A stretch of DNA of 24,186 nt from an uncultured Rickettsiales bacterium (GTDB lineage: Bacteria > Pseudomonadota > Alphaproteobacteria > UBA8366): assembly GCA_913046825.1 (NCBI GenBank), contig CAJWTF010000045.1, positions 1 to 24,186 on the forward strand, in the 5' to 3' direction. Below the pieces are notes generated by a model. The model worked only from the letters and a program-made list of their open reading frames with translations, was not told the origin of the DNA and ran no database searches. Position numbers and translations under genes: made by a program. Below are positions 15,193 to 22,668 of this stretch, one piece after another. The stretch's first letter is position 1, and each line of letters opens with the position of its first letter.

Positions 15193-16044
15193 ATGGCTAG
15201 CAAACTCACACCGCAACAAATCGAAACCTACCGTCGGGAAGGCTATTGTTTCCCCGTCGATGGTATCAGCCGCGAGCATGCGGCGGCAACGCGTATTGAT
15301 TTGGAAGCATACGAGGGGAAGTTAGGCGCTCCATTAACGGCGGCCGGCCGCGAGGAACGCTACAAATTGCATGTCCGCTTGCCTTGGGCTTGCGACATCG
15401 CTCGCCATCCTGCCATTCTCGACGCAGTCGAAGATATCATCGGTCCCGATATCCTGGTTTGGACGAGTACGTTCTTCATAAAAGAGCCAGAAACATCATC
15501 GATTACGATGTGGCATCAAGACGCCACTTATTTTGGATTGCGGCCGCATGACCACATCACTGCTTGGGTCGCGCTCAGTGATGCATCAGAATCATCTGGT
15601 TGCATGGAATTCGTGCCCGAAGACGGAGCCGCCCGGCTCTATCAGCACAAAGCCAACGCCGACCCAAACAGTATCAATGGCGGAGGGCAAACCATTTCAG
15701 AACGGTTCGACAAAGGGCACACCGTGCGCGGTCGACTGAAAATGGGTGAATTCTCATTGCATCACACGCTCTGCATTCACAGCTCACCGCCGAACACTTC
15801 AAAAGACCGTCGGATCGGATACGGGATCAGTTACGTACCGGCGTCCGTTTGTCATATCGGCACCACGCCACAGCGCGCGATGTTGGTGCGCGGCGAGGAC
15901 CGATATGGTAACTTCGTCCATGAACCATTTCCAATCGGCGACGATGAGCAGGATGCGCTCGAACTCGCAAAAAGCCGGTTTAGTTACAATGTTGGGTATG
16001 CTGAACAAATTGAATGGCATGCTCAGGGTCGGTGGGACAACTAG
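15193..16044 (+). CDS. Phytanoyl-CoA dioxygenase (PhyH) family protein
   Basis: This is a 283-residue Fe(II)/2-oxoglutarate dioxygenase of the PhyH family (numbering below counts from an alternative ATG two codons upstream, at 15187). The iron ligands are H110 and D112 in WHQDATYF, and H198 in CIHSSPPN. R209 lies eleven residues after H198, the spacing of the 2-oxoglutarate-binding arginine in human PhyH. The WVALSDASESSGCMEFVP segment (127-144) is also typical. These enzymes hydroxylate small or lipid-like substrates using oxygen and 2-oxoglutarate. The ATG at 15193 is preferred because AGGA is seven bases upstream of it, but only about one base from the ATG at 15187. The gene is divergent from the molybdopterin subunit gene and stands alone. 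The substrate is unknown. Confidence 0.88.
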   Translation: MASKLTPQQIETYRREGYCFPVDGISREHAAATRIDLEAYEGKLGAPLTAAGREERYKLHVRLPWACDIARHPAILDAVEDIIGPDILVWTSTFFIKEPETSSITMWHQDATYFGLRPHDHITAWVALSDASESSGCMEFVPEDGAARLYQHKANADPNSINGGGQTISERFDKGHTVRGRLKMGEFSLHHTLCIHSSPPNTSKDRRIGYGISYVPASVCHIGTTPQRAMLVRGEDRYGNFVHEPFPIGDDEQDALELAKSRFSYNVGYAEQIEWHAQGRWDN

Positions 16045-16462
16045 AGCATTTTCAGTCCAATATTGGTTAGCGCAGCACTGGCACGATCGCCGCGGTCATC
16101 CTCTTCCATGGGACAAACGAAGTATATGCGTCCTCTTTCGATAATTTGCTGTTCGTCATAGTGTAATTCCGTTGCATAGAAACATAATGCTTACAGAAAC
16201 GACGGCATTTCTCTTGTGGCCTCGGATTGTATCAGAGTGCCGGCCCCAACAGCTCCGATAAAGTGATCGACTTCCGCGACCACGCTCCTTTCGTTGGCTC
16301 TACGCATTAAATTTACATCCATACGCCCACCACCTGCATTCTTCGGAGCGGACTTATTATAAAGGCGCTGTCTAGGCACAATTGCCCGTAATCAGATGTG
16401 ACAATCGTCACAACCAATTAAGGCTTTTTTTGGTTATACTTCGCAGATAAGGCAAACCCATA
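16045..16462. other. Intergenic stretch without a recognisable gene
   Basis: Between the PhyH stop and the convergent DUF1244 stop lie 418 bases. A 62-codon minus-strand frame (16191-16379) has no family signature I recognise and no convincing ribosome binding site. The only clear structure is a CRP-like palindrome at 16397-16412, followed on the plus strand by a run of seven T about a dozen bases on. Confidence 0.6.
16397..16412. promoter_or_regulatory. Perfect CRP/FNR-type palindrome TGTGA-N6-TCACA
   Basis: TGTGACAATCGTCACA matches the CRP consensus half-sites exactly with the correct six-base spacing. It lies between two convergent genes, about 490 bases before the broken dioxygenase gene, so a role as an activator site for a nearby promoter is not obvious. 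As RNA it could also form a six-pair hairpin ahead of the T run at about 16424-16430. Confidence 0.35.
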
Positions 16463-16774
16463 CTATTTATGCTCGGGATTAGCCTCCTTGAATTTATCGA
16501 TCTGATCGGGAGAGGCTTCCATTTGGTGCTTCGCCTTCCAATCGCTATAGGGCATGCCATAAACGATTTCGCGCGCCTCTTCATACTCAAGTTCAACGCC
16601 CTTTTCTTTCGCAGCAGCCGTATACCATTTCGACAGGCAGTTGCGGCAGAACCCCGAGAGATTCATCAAATCGATATTCTGAACATCGGTCCGGTCGCGC
16701 AAATGCGCCACCAAGGTGCGGAACGCCGCAGCCTCAAGCTCGGTCTGTGTCTTCTCGTCGATTTCCTTGGCCAT
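16463..16774 (-). CDS. DUF1244 domain-containing protein
   Basis: This small soluble protein of 103 residues belongs to DUF1244, a family conserved in alpha- and gammaproteobacteria but without a known function. The family core is seen as NIDLMNLSGFCRNCLSKWY and AREIVYGMPYSDWKAKHQ. The two cysteines in FCRNC are part of the conserved core. I start at the ATG at 16774 because AGGGG lies six bases upstream; the ATG two codons earlier (16780) directly abuts that site. It is a core-genome type gene among accessory catabolic genes, transcribed alone on the minus strand and divergent from the dioxygenase pseudogene. No link to the surrounding pathways is visible. Confidence 0.85.
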   Translation of the reverse strand: MAKEIDEKTQTELEAAAFRTLVAHLRDRTDVQNIDLMNLSGFCRNCLSKWYTAAAKEKGVELEYEEAREIVYGMPYSDWKAKHQMEASPDQIDKFKEANPEHK

Positions 16775-16899
16775 CTTCATCCCCTATGTTCGGAAAGAAC
16801 CTCCGCGAAACATTTGGGCATCGATTTGGCAATTGGCAATGCTAGTATCCCTTCAACATATGATTTCTGTGCTCTGACCAATTTACCGAGGCTGGAGAA

Positions 16900-17951
16900 A
16901 TGAATGTAGTCGCAACAAATTCTATAACTGGGCCATCCATCTGGTCAGCAGAAGAAATGAGCCACACAGACGATTGGATTGTGCATTTATCAGCGGAAGG
17001 CATGACCTAAATCAAAGACGCTCTTGACGTGGTGAAGCGCAACCGAAAAACGGGATATGCGATTGAGCAAACAGATTTTCCGCTGCCGCATTTGTCTCGC
17101 AGCATCGATGCTTGGACCGATGAAATAGAAAATGGCCGCGGCTTTTTAGTCGTTCGCGGATTTCCGGTCGAAATGTCTAATGAAGCTTCCCTTTACGACG
17201 CCTACTGGGGGCTCGGCCGATATTTGGGAGAAGCGATCATACAAAATTATGAAGGCCGCCGCATTAACGAGGTCCAGAGCCGAGGTCATAGTTATGACGC
17301 GGTCAATATTCGTGCCTACGCCACGTCGTCGCATTTGGGGTTTCACAACGACCCTAGCGATCTGACATGTCTGCTCTGCGTCCGTCAGGCAAAATCGGCG
17401 GCCTAAGCCGAATTGCCAGCACTGCCGCGATTTACAACAATATCTTTGTAAATCATCCGGAATTCCTCGCCCCACTTTGTAGAGGCTTCCACCACGACTT
17501 GCGCGGAGAAGGTCCGACCGGAAAGTTTGACGAGGTCACGGATATTGCAATTCCGGTCTTCAGCCATTTCGCGGGAAAGCTGAGCTGTTGTCTCAACTCC
17601 AAGGCCATCGCCACGGCGCAAGAAAAAATAGGAGGCACATTATCGTCATTAGAGAGAGATGCCCTTCCCTATATCGAGGAGCGGGCAATGGCGCCGAATA
17701 TTCGGTTCGAATTCATGCTAGAGCCGGGCGATATTCTGATGATGAATAACTATACGGTTTTGCACGCCCGTACCGCCTTCGAAGATTGGGAGACACCAGA
17801 ACGCCAACGATTGCTTCTCAGATTATGGCTCAATCTTTGTTCCGGCCGCCCTTTAGCGGAGAATTTCACGGGAAGGTTCAATACGGGACATCGAGGTGGT
17901 GCGGTCATCCACAATCACACTGACGCAGACCTGCTGACAGCAGAACAATAA
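16900..17951 (+). pseudogene. TauD/TfdA-family dioxygenase broken by a stop codon and a frameshift
   Basis: Frame 1 from the ATG at 16900 gives MNVVATNSITGPSIWSAEEM, a normal start for this family. A TAA at codon 37 (17008-17010) interrupts it, and the homologous sequence resumes in the same frame (IKDALDVVKRNRKTG). A second lesion follows: after LLCVRQAK the frame must move by -1 at the AAAA run 17391-17394, where one base is missing, to continue as GGLSRIASTAAIYNN up to the stop at 17951. With both defects ignored the protein would have about 350 residues, the usual family length. Catalytic residues are preserved: the H-x-D in GFHNDPSD, the distal His in TVLHARTAF, and a following arginine, so decay looks recent. 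The defects could be sequencing errors, but two independent ones make a true pseudogene more likely. Confidence 0.8.
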
Positions 17952-17956
17952 TCCGC

Positions 17957-18817
17957 TCAAGCGGGGACAGCAGGAATTCCGCTGGAAATCGTTGTCCGCT
18001 GCATGAGACGACGATGATTTTGCGCATCGTAAGGGGTAGCTCGGTGCAAGACGGCTTGGTTATCCCACACCACCACATCATGGTCGTGCCAATCGTGGCG
18101 GTAAATTTTATCGGGAGCGGTCACACGCGTGAGGAGATCGTCCAGTAGCACCCGGCCCCTCGCCTCCGTTCTGCCAATAACGGATTTCGCATGGGCGCCG
18201 ATCATCAGCGAGCGCCGTCCGTTCCCCCCGTTGGTTCGCACCAACGCATGCTGGACAGCCGGAAACATCGCGGCTTCGTCCTCAGACATAGTGAAGCCGA
18301 CAGTCCCGCGCGAAAAAACGAAATCATGCTCGATCGTCAGGTCCTCGAACGTCGACTTCTCATCATCCGTCAGCTCATCATACGCGACACGGGTAGAGGC
18401 AAACTCAGTCGCACCACCGGCCGGCGGTATTTCTCGTGCCGAGAGGACGGAGCAAAGCGACGGCACCGCCTTAAACGTGCTATCCGAGTGCCACAGCATA
18501 TTTGCTTTCTGATAGAACATCCGCCGATCATCTGCCGGAATCGCCTCGCCAGTCTTGATATCGAGGTTGGATTGACGCGCAAATGCAGTGCCTGACCCCG
18601 GATTGAGCGCCCGCGTCCCTTCCAGGATTCCGAACCGCTCGCTGAAGGCGATTTGTTGCGCGTCGTCCATCGGCTGGTTCGGAAAGACCAAGACCGAGTA
18701 TTCATCAAACGCCGCTCTAATTTCGCCGAACGCCGTATCGCCAAGGTCACGGGTAATATCTAGACCCGTTACCTCTACACCGAAATGAGGGGTGAGTAGT
18801 TTGAGCGCTATTGCCAT
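17957..18817 (-). CDS. TfdA-like Fe(II)/2-oxoglutarate dioxygenase
   Basis: This 286-residue TauD/TfdA-family protein closely follows the layout of 2,4-dichlorophenoxyacetate dioxygenase TfdA (287 residues). Iron ligands are H110 and D112 in MLWHSDSTF, and H258 in WDNQAVLHRAT. T137 lies in PPAGGATEF, and R270 is twelve residues after H258; TfdA has H113, D115, T141, H262 and R274. Segments such as SVLVF, QQIAF, VRT and GAHA also match. Enzymes of this branch hydroxylate the carbon next to an ether oxygen or sulfonate, releasing an alcohol and an aldehyde acid. The start is the ATG at 18817, after AAAGGGGGG; a longer frame to 18913 is unlikely. It ends five bases from the convergent pseudogene. 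Aryloxyacetate use is suggested, not proven. Confidence 0.88.
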   Translation of the reverse strand: MAIALKLLTPHFGVEVTGLDITRDLGDTAFGEIRAAFDEYSVLVFPNQPMDDAQQIAFSERFGILEGTRALNPGSGTAFARQSNLDIKTGEAIPADDRRMFYQKANMLWHSDSTFKAVPSLCSVLSAREIPPAGGATEFASTRVAYDELTDDEKSTFEDLTIEHDFVFSRGTVGFTMSEDEAAMFPAVQHALVRTNGGNGRRSLMIGAHAKSVIGRTEARGRVLLDDLLTRVTAPDKIYRHDWHDHDVVVWDNQAVLHRATPYDAQNHRRLMQRTTISSGIPAVPA

Positions 18818-19144
18818 GCTGCCCCCCTTTATCCAGCCGCTTGCTGGCGCCGGACATCGATACCCTTGAGCATATTCGGTAATTGGATATCGGCGCCGAA
18901 GTTGGCCTTGCACATAACTTTTTTGGCCCCTCCGGAACGATTCGTATTCTTACCTACCCAACGAAAATAGGTTTTCTGATTAGGGGACATGTGCAGCTTT
19001 CTCTCGATAAAATGCGTTCGGCTGAAATGTTGACGGCATTAAGAGTGGAACCGGGGCAATCATTCTATTGGAACTTATGTAGGTCTGATTTAGAGATCAT
19101 CACATTGAAATCTGATTTTCCATGACGAACCTGCGGCCAAGCGC
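18818..19144. other. Spacer between the TfdA-like gene and the ligase relic
   Basis: These 327 bases hold no intact recognised gene. They include the start region of the TfdA-like gene and an 80-codon plus-strand frame (18883-19125), listed separately as a possible cupin fragment. Confidence 0.5.
18883..19125 (+). pseudogene. Possible cupin-fold (DUF861-like) gene fragment
   Basis: An 80-codon frame opening with TTG reads, in its second half, GFLIRGHVQLSL followed by LRVEPGQSFYWNL and SDLEIITLKSDFP. This resembles the second half of DUF861-type cupins, where a G-x-V-x-L strand is followed by x-PGDSFxx and a closing strand. The usual histidine ligands are not visible, the protein is too short for a full cupin, and no ribosome binding site is evident. 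It may be a relic or chance; I give it low weight. Confidence 0.22.
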
Positions 19145-19755
19145 CTATTGGATTAACGTCTCCACCGCTAGTCAATTGACAGCCGTGGCGAGCGCCACTC
19201 GCTCTTCAGCACCATCCAATTTGGCTTTCTCGGAGATCGCGACTTGGTGATGGGCGCTTGTCCCGTTGGCAACGATGTCACGCGCGAGTTCCACTTCCGC
19301 CAAACAGCCTACCATCCGCGCGTCATCGCGCACCAAATCGATAATCTCCCCCAGTAATCCGCGTATGGCACGCGTTCGCCACACCCGAAATTTACCAAAC
19401 CGTCGCCATAGCCATAGCGCTCTGCGAGCCAGCGGTTCTCACGCACCAACATGTTTGAGTGCACTCTCCACCGCTGATTCCCATGCCGAAGGCGGGTCAA
19501 CATGGCTAACAAGGATGCGTAAATCGCTGCGATCGTAATACCGTCTTCCATCCGCGTATAATTATTGGCGATCCGCATTTCCAAGGCTGGGAATATTCCG
19601 TGCGGGCGCACATCCCACCAAATCTTTGAAGGGTCTTCCACCAATACAGCGTCGACGAGCATGCGGACATGCCGCTCATATTCGCCGTAGCTGTCGAATT
19701 TCTCGGGCAAACCGGTGCGGATCTGCCGCCACAATCAACTCTATACCCGCCGCAT
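19145..19755 (-). pseudogene. Relic of a YbdK-type carboxylate-amine ligase (glutamate-cysteine ligase 2 family)
   Basis: The minus-strand frame 19734-19309 reads LPEKFDSYGEYERHVRMLVD, SKIWWDVRPHGIFPALEMRI and LVRENRWLAERYGYGDGLVN, all characteristic of the C-terminal half of YbdK-type ATP-dependent carboxylate-amine ligases. Near 19356 a one-base loss shifts the frame, and the homology continues as LLGEIIDLVRDDARMVGC and ARDIVANGTSAHHQVAI to a TGA at 19172-19174. That stop stands where the family has a tryptophan (AVN then stop then LAVET), with the next stop at 19145. Upstream, YRVD (to 19748) is again in a different frame. The N-terminal catalytic half, about 200 residues, is missing. With at least three disabling changes and a deletion, this is a dead gene; what it once ligated is unknown. 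Confidence 0.8.
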
Positions 19756-19902
19756 CGAATGTTTCGTTTTCCAACATCGCGCGCACTGTAACCGAATTAA
19801 CCCTGCAGGGAATATACGTCCATTGCGCCGCTTGCTACAGCGCGCTACACCGCTTCGCTGATCTATTGAGGTAACCAACGTGCGAGATAAAGATCACGTC
19901 CC

Positions 19903-21171
19903 GTGAGCGAAGATAAGAAAAATCTTAGTTTTGCCTATTTGGTTTGGGGTCTTGGCGCCTTTGGGTTCTTTTATGCCTGGTTCCAGCGCGTCATTCCCAG
20001 CGTCATGGTTGACCACCTGATGGCGGAATTTGCCGTCAGCGGCGTCGTCTTAGGCACGCTGTCTTCGATATATTTCTACGTCTATGCCGCGATGCAACTA
20101 CCTGTCGGCGCACTGATCGACCGATGGGGACCTGGTGTTCCCTATGCCTCCGCTTTGATTTTGGCGGCGGCGGGTAGTGCGCTCTTCGCGACAACCAACA
20201 CGATCGAAATAGCTTATCTCGGACGCGTCCTGATTGGTGCCGGTTCCGCCTTTGCCTGGGTTGCCGTGCTCAAGATCACCGCACTGCATTTTTCACCGTC
20301 GCGCTTCGCTATGCTATCCGGAGCCGGTATGTTTTTTGGGATGTTCGGTGGATTTTCCGGCCAAGTCCTGGGCGGAACCTTGGTCGATGCCGTTGGATGG
20401 CGAATGACCATGTGGGGACTCGCCGTCACGGGAATTGTCCTCTCGATTGCCGTCTTCACCCTTGTTGGACGCCAGAAAACAGAGGGGAACACAAATACCG
20501 GTACATTGACCATGAAGGAGATCTTGATCACCTTCACTTCGGCCCTTCGCCAGCCGCAAGTTTGGCTCGTCGGTTGTGGCGGCGCTATCGCGGCGGCCCC
20601 GGTATTTATTTTCGGCGCGCTTTGGGGCGTACCCTTCCTGATGCAAATACACGGGCTACCACGCCCGCTGGCCGCATCGCTCACCGCGACGATGCTCATC
20701 GGCTGGGGCTTGGGCGCATTCCTCAGTGGGTGGATTTCCGACAAAATGGGTCAACGTCGCAACCCCCTTATTGTTGGCATTGTCGTCGCAATGGCGAGCT
20801 TATCGGCGGCGATCTATTTACCGGAACTTCCAACGATAGCCATTGCGGCCTTAATGCTCATCGGCGGTCTTGGCTCGGGGGTCATAATTTTGATCTTCGC
20901 CATATCTGGCGACCTATCACCGGACACTGCGCGCGGTTCAACCTTTGCCTTTGCAAATATGTTGATGATTCTCTCTGGCGCGATCTTCCAACCTGTCACC
21001 GGCCTTTTGCTCGATCTCAATTGGAACGGTGTCACGGAGAACAGCGCGCGGTTATACGATTTACACGCCTATCAAATCGCCTTCTTACTGATCCCCATTA
21101 CCTCTATCGTGGGTATGCTGATGATTTTGTTGTCCCGCAACACAGAAAAAGACACTAGGCGGCCCACTTAG
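19903..21171 (+). CDS. MFS transporter
   Basis: This 422-residue inner-membrane carrier has twelve predicted helices in two six-helix halves, joined by a hydrophilic loop near residues 195-210 (RQKTEGNTNTG). The loop-2 motif is QLPVGALIDRWGPGVPYASA (about 66-85). The repeat of it in the second half is LSGWISDKMGQRRNPLI (about 267-283). It is of the general MFS metabolite:proton symporter kind, and a substrate cannot be assigned. The start is a GTG at 19903 without a strong ribosome binding site, so the N terminus is less certain than the rest. It lies 34 bases before the quinone-oxidoreductase-like gene on the same strand and probably forms a two-gene operon with it. It is only distantly similar in sequence to the MFS carrier at 6801-8090. 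Confidence 0.86.
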   Translation: MSEDKKNLSFAYLVWGLGAFGFFYAWFQRVIPSVMVDHLMAEFAVSGVVLGTLSSIYFYVYAAMQLPVGALIDRWGPGVPYASALILAAAGSALFATTNTIEIAYLGRVLIGAGSAFAWVAVLKITALHFSPSRFAMLSGAGMFFGMFGGFSGQVLGGTLVDAVGWRMTMWGLAVTGIVLSIAVFTLVGRQKTEGNTNTGTLTMKEILITFTSALRQPQVWLVGCGGAIAAAPVFIFGALWGVPFLMQIHGLPRPLAASLTATMLIGWGLGAFLSGWISDKMGQRRNPLIVGIVVAMASLSAAIYLPELPTIAIAALMLIGGLGSGVIILIFAISGDLSPDTARGSTFAFANMLMILSGAIFQPVTGLLLDLNWNGVTENSARLYDLHAYQIAFLLIPITSIVGMLMILLSRNTEKDTRRPT

Positions 21172-21205
21172 CTAAAACCGTCATTCAATCGAGCGAGTAG
21201 TCATT

Positions 21206-22162
21206 ATGCCAAGTACCGAAACCCGCCGGGTTGTCGCCTCGAAAAGTACCAACGAAATCGTCACAATTATGGCAGGCAAGCCTCGCACGCCATTTTCCAA
21301 CGAAGCGCTCGTTCGGGTTACTGCTATTTCATTGAACCGGGGTGAATTGGGCCGCGCACAAAGAACCGCCGACGGCACGCTTCAAATCGGCTGGGATTTC
21401 GTCGGCACGGTCGACACGCCCGCCGCTGACGGAACCGGCCCGGTCGCGGGAATTCGGGTTGTCGGCTTTTCCACGCGCATGGAAGGATGGGCAGAATTAG
21501 TCGCCGTTCCCACACCTTATATTGCGCCCATCCCAGACGGTGTCTCCGATGCACAGGCCGCCACATTGCCGGTTGCCGGTCTGACTGCGCTTCATTCGGT
21601 CGACGCGGCGACCAGCCTACTCGGTCGCCACGCGCTGATTACCGGCGCCACTGGGGGTGTCGGCATGTTCGCGGTCCAATTGGCGGCGCTCTCCGGCGCC
21701 ACGGCCTTCGCCCAAATTCGCCGCGCGGAACAAAAACCCTTTATTGAATCTCTTGGCGAGCATCCGATGATCGTGACTGAGGATGGCCGCGAATTCAGCA
21801 AGCAAGAAGGGTTTCGCCTAATCATCGATGGCGTCAGCGGTGCGATACTAGCAAACGCAATCCCGGCCCTGGCACCGGACGGCATTTGCGTTTGCTACGG
21901 TGTCACGGACACACCGGAAATACCCGTTGATATCGGCCAATTCATGCGGATCGGCCTGGCGCAAATGATGGGGTTTCATCTCTATGCGAAAAGCGCATCC
22001 TCGCCTCCAAGCGAAAACTTGCCACGCTTACTCTCGCTTGTCGCGGACGGGAGGCTCAACTGCGCCATAGAACGCGAGGCATCCTGGACCGAGATCAACC
22101 GTGTCGCCCAAGACCTGATCGACCGAAAATTCCTCGGTAAAGCCGTCCTTCACATCGATTGA
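21206..22162 (+). CDS. Zinc-independent alcohol dehydrogenase/quinone oxidoreductase-like MDR protein
   Basis: This 318-residue medium-chain dehydrogenase/reductase has a GroES-like N-terminal domain (about 25-110) and a Rossmann domain with GATGGVGMFAVQLAA at 147-161. The conserved ISLNRGEL (41-48) and ATLPVAGLTALHSV (119-132) are typical of the quinone oxidoreductase branch. The cysteine and histidine zinc ligands of true alcohol dehydrogenases are absent, so it should be a zinc-free NADPH-dependent reductase of quinones or activated enones. The start is the ATG at 21206, with only a weak upstream purine stretch. It follows the MFS gene by 34 bases, suggesting co-transcription, and it ends ten bases from the convergent VOC gene. 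The substrate is unknown. Confidence 0.87.
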   Translation: MPSTETRRVVASKSTNEIVTIMAGKPRTPFSNEALVRVTAISLNRGELGRAQRTADGTLQIGWDFVGTVDTPAADGTGPVAGIRVVGFSTRMEGWAELVAVPTPYIAPIPDGVSDAQAATLPVAGLTALHSVDAATSLLGRHALITGATGGVGMFAVQLAALSGATAFAQIRRAEQKPFIESLGEHPMIVTEDGREFSKQEGFRLIIDGVSGAILANAIPALAPDGICVCYGVTDTPEIPVDIGQFMRIGLAQMMGFHLYAKSASSPPSENLPRLLSLVADGRLNCAIEREASWTEINRVAQDLIDRKFLGKAVLHID

Positions 22163-22172
22163 CGCCGGATCG

Positions 22173-22571
22173 TTAGTCCCCGACGCCCCAGGCCTTGTCG
22201 GCGTATTGGGTCGTGACGATGTCGAAGACGACGCCATTCGGGTCACGAAACTTAATCTCCGAGGCACCATCCGGCGTGTTCGGCAGTTGCATGTGATAGC
22301 GCCCGCCATTGTCCTTAATGGTATCTTGCATGGCATCGATATCTTCGACGACAAATCCCATATGGTGGAGTCCGTGGAAGTTTTTACCGCGTTCATCTCC
22401 AGCCTGCTCATCCGATTGGAACTTTAAAATAGCCAGGCTGACGACACCGTCAGTTAATAAAATCGCGATGTCTGAGACCTGCGAGCGCGTCATCCCAAAG
22501 GTCTTCTCGTAAAAGCTAGCCGTCTCTTCCAAATCAGGAACGGTCACAGCGATATGCCGGAGTTTAGACAT
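22173..22571 (-). CDS. VOC-superfamily protein (glyoxalase/dioxygenase-like)
   Basis: This small cytoplasmic protein of 132 residues is a single vicinal-oxygen-chelate unit with paired beta-alpha-beta-beta-beta modules. Metal-site positions are seen as H6 in LRHIAVTV and H70 in LHHMGFVVED. At the usual glutamate of FRDPxGxxxE it has D117 (FRDPNGVVFDI), a conservative change. The methylmalonyl-CoA epimerase/glyoxalase-like branch is the nearest by general pattern, but VOC proteins include isomerases, extradiol dioxygenases and resistance proteins. GGAG lies eight bases before the ATG. It is transcribed alone on the minus strand, convergent with the MDR gene, 97 bases downstream of the UbiH-family gene. 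The function stays open. Confidence 0.82.
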   Translation of the reverse strand: MSKLRHIAVTVPDLEETASFYEKTFGMTRSQVSDIAILLTDGVVSLAILKFQSDEQAGDERGKNFHGLHHMGFVVEDIDAMQDTIKDNGGRYHMQLPNTPDGASEIKFRDPNGVVFDIVTTQYADKAWGVGD

Positions 22572-22668
22572 GGTTTTCTCCCCAAGAATTTTTCATCTAA
22601 TTAAATTGATGCTGAGGCTTCACCGGGCATTCTGTCAAGCGGCAGGCAACGCGGCTTCAAGGGGAACC

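Noticed and set aside
17391..17397. Programmed -1 ribosomal frameshift at the AAAA run in the TauD/TfdA gene
   Set aside because: The run is short, there is no clear X-XXY-YYZ heptamer or downstream structure, and an independent stop at 17008 already breaks the gene.
20397..21158. 253-residue frame within the second MFS gene
   Set aside because: It is an alternative frame of a membrane protein gene with no hydrophobic pattern or motif of its own.
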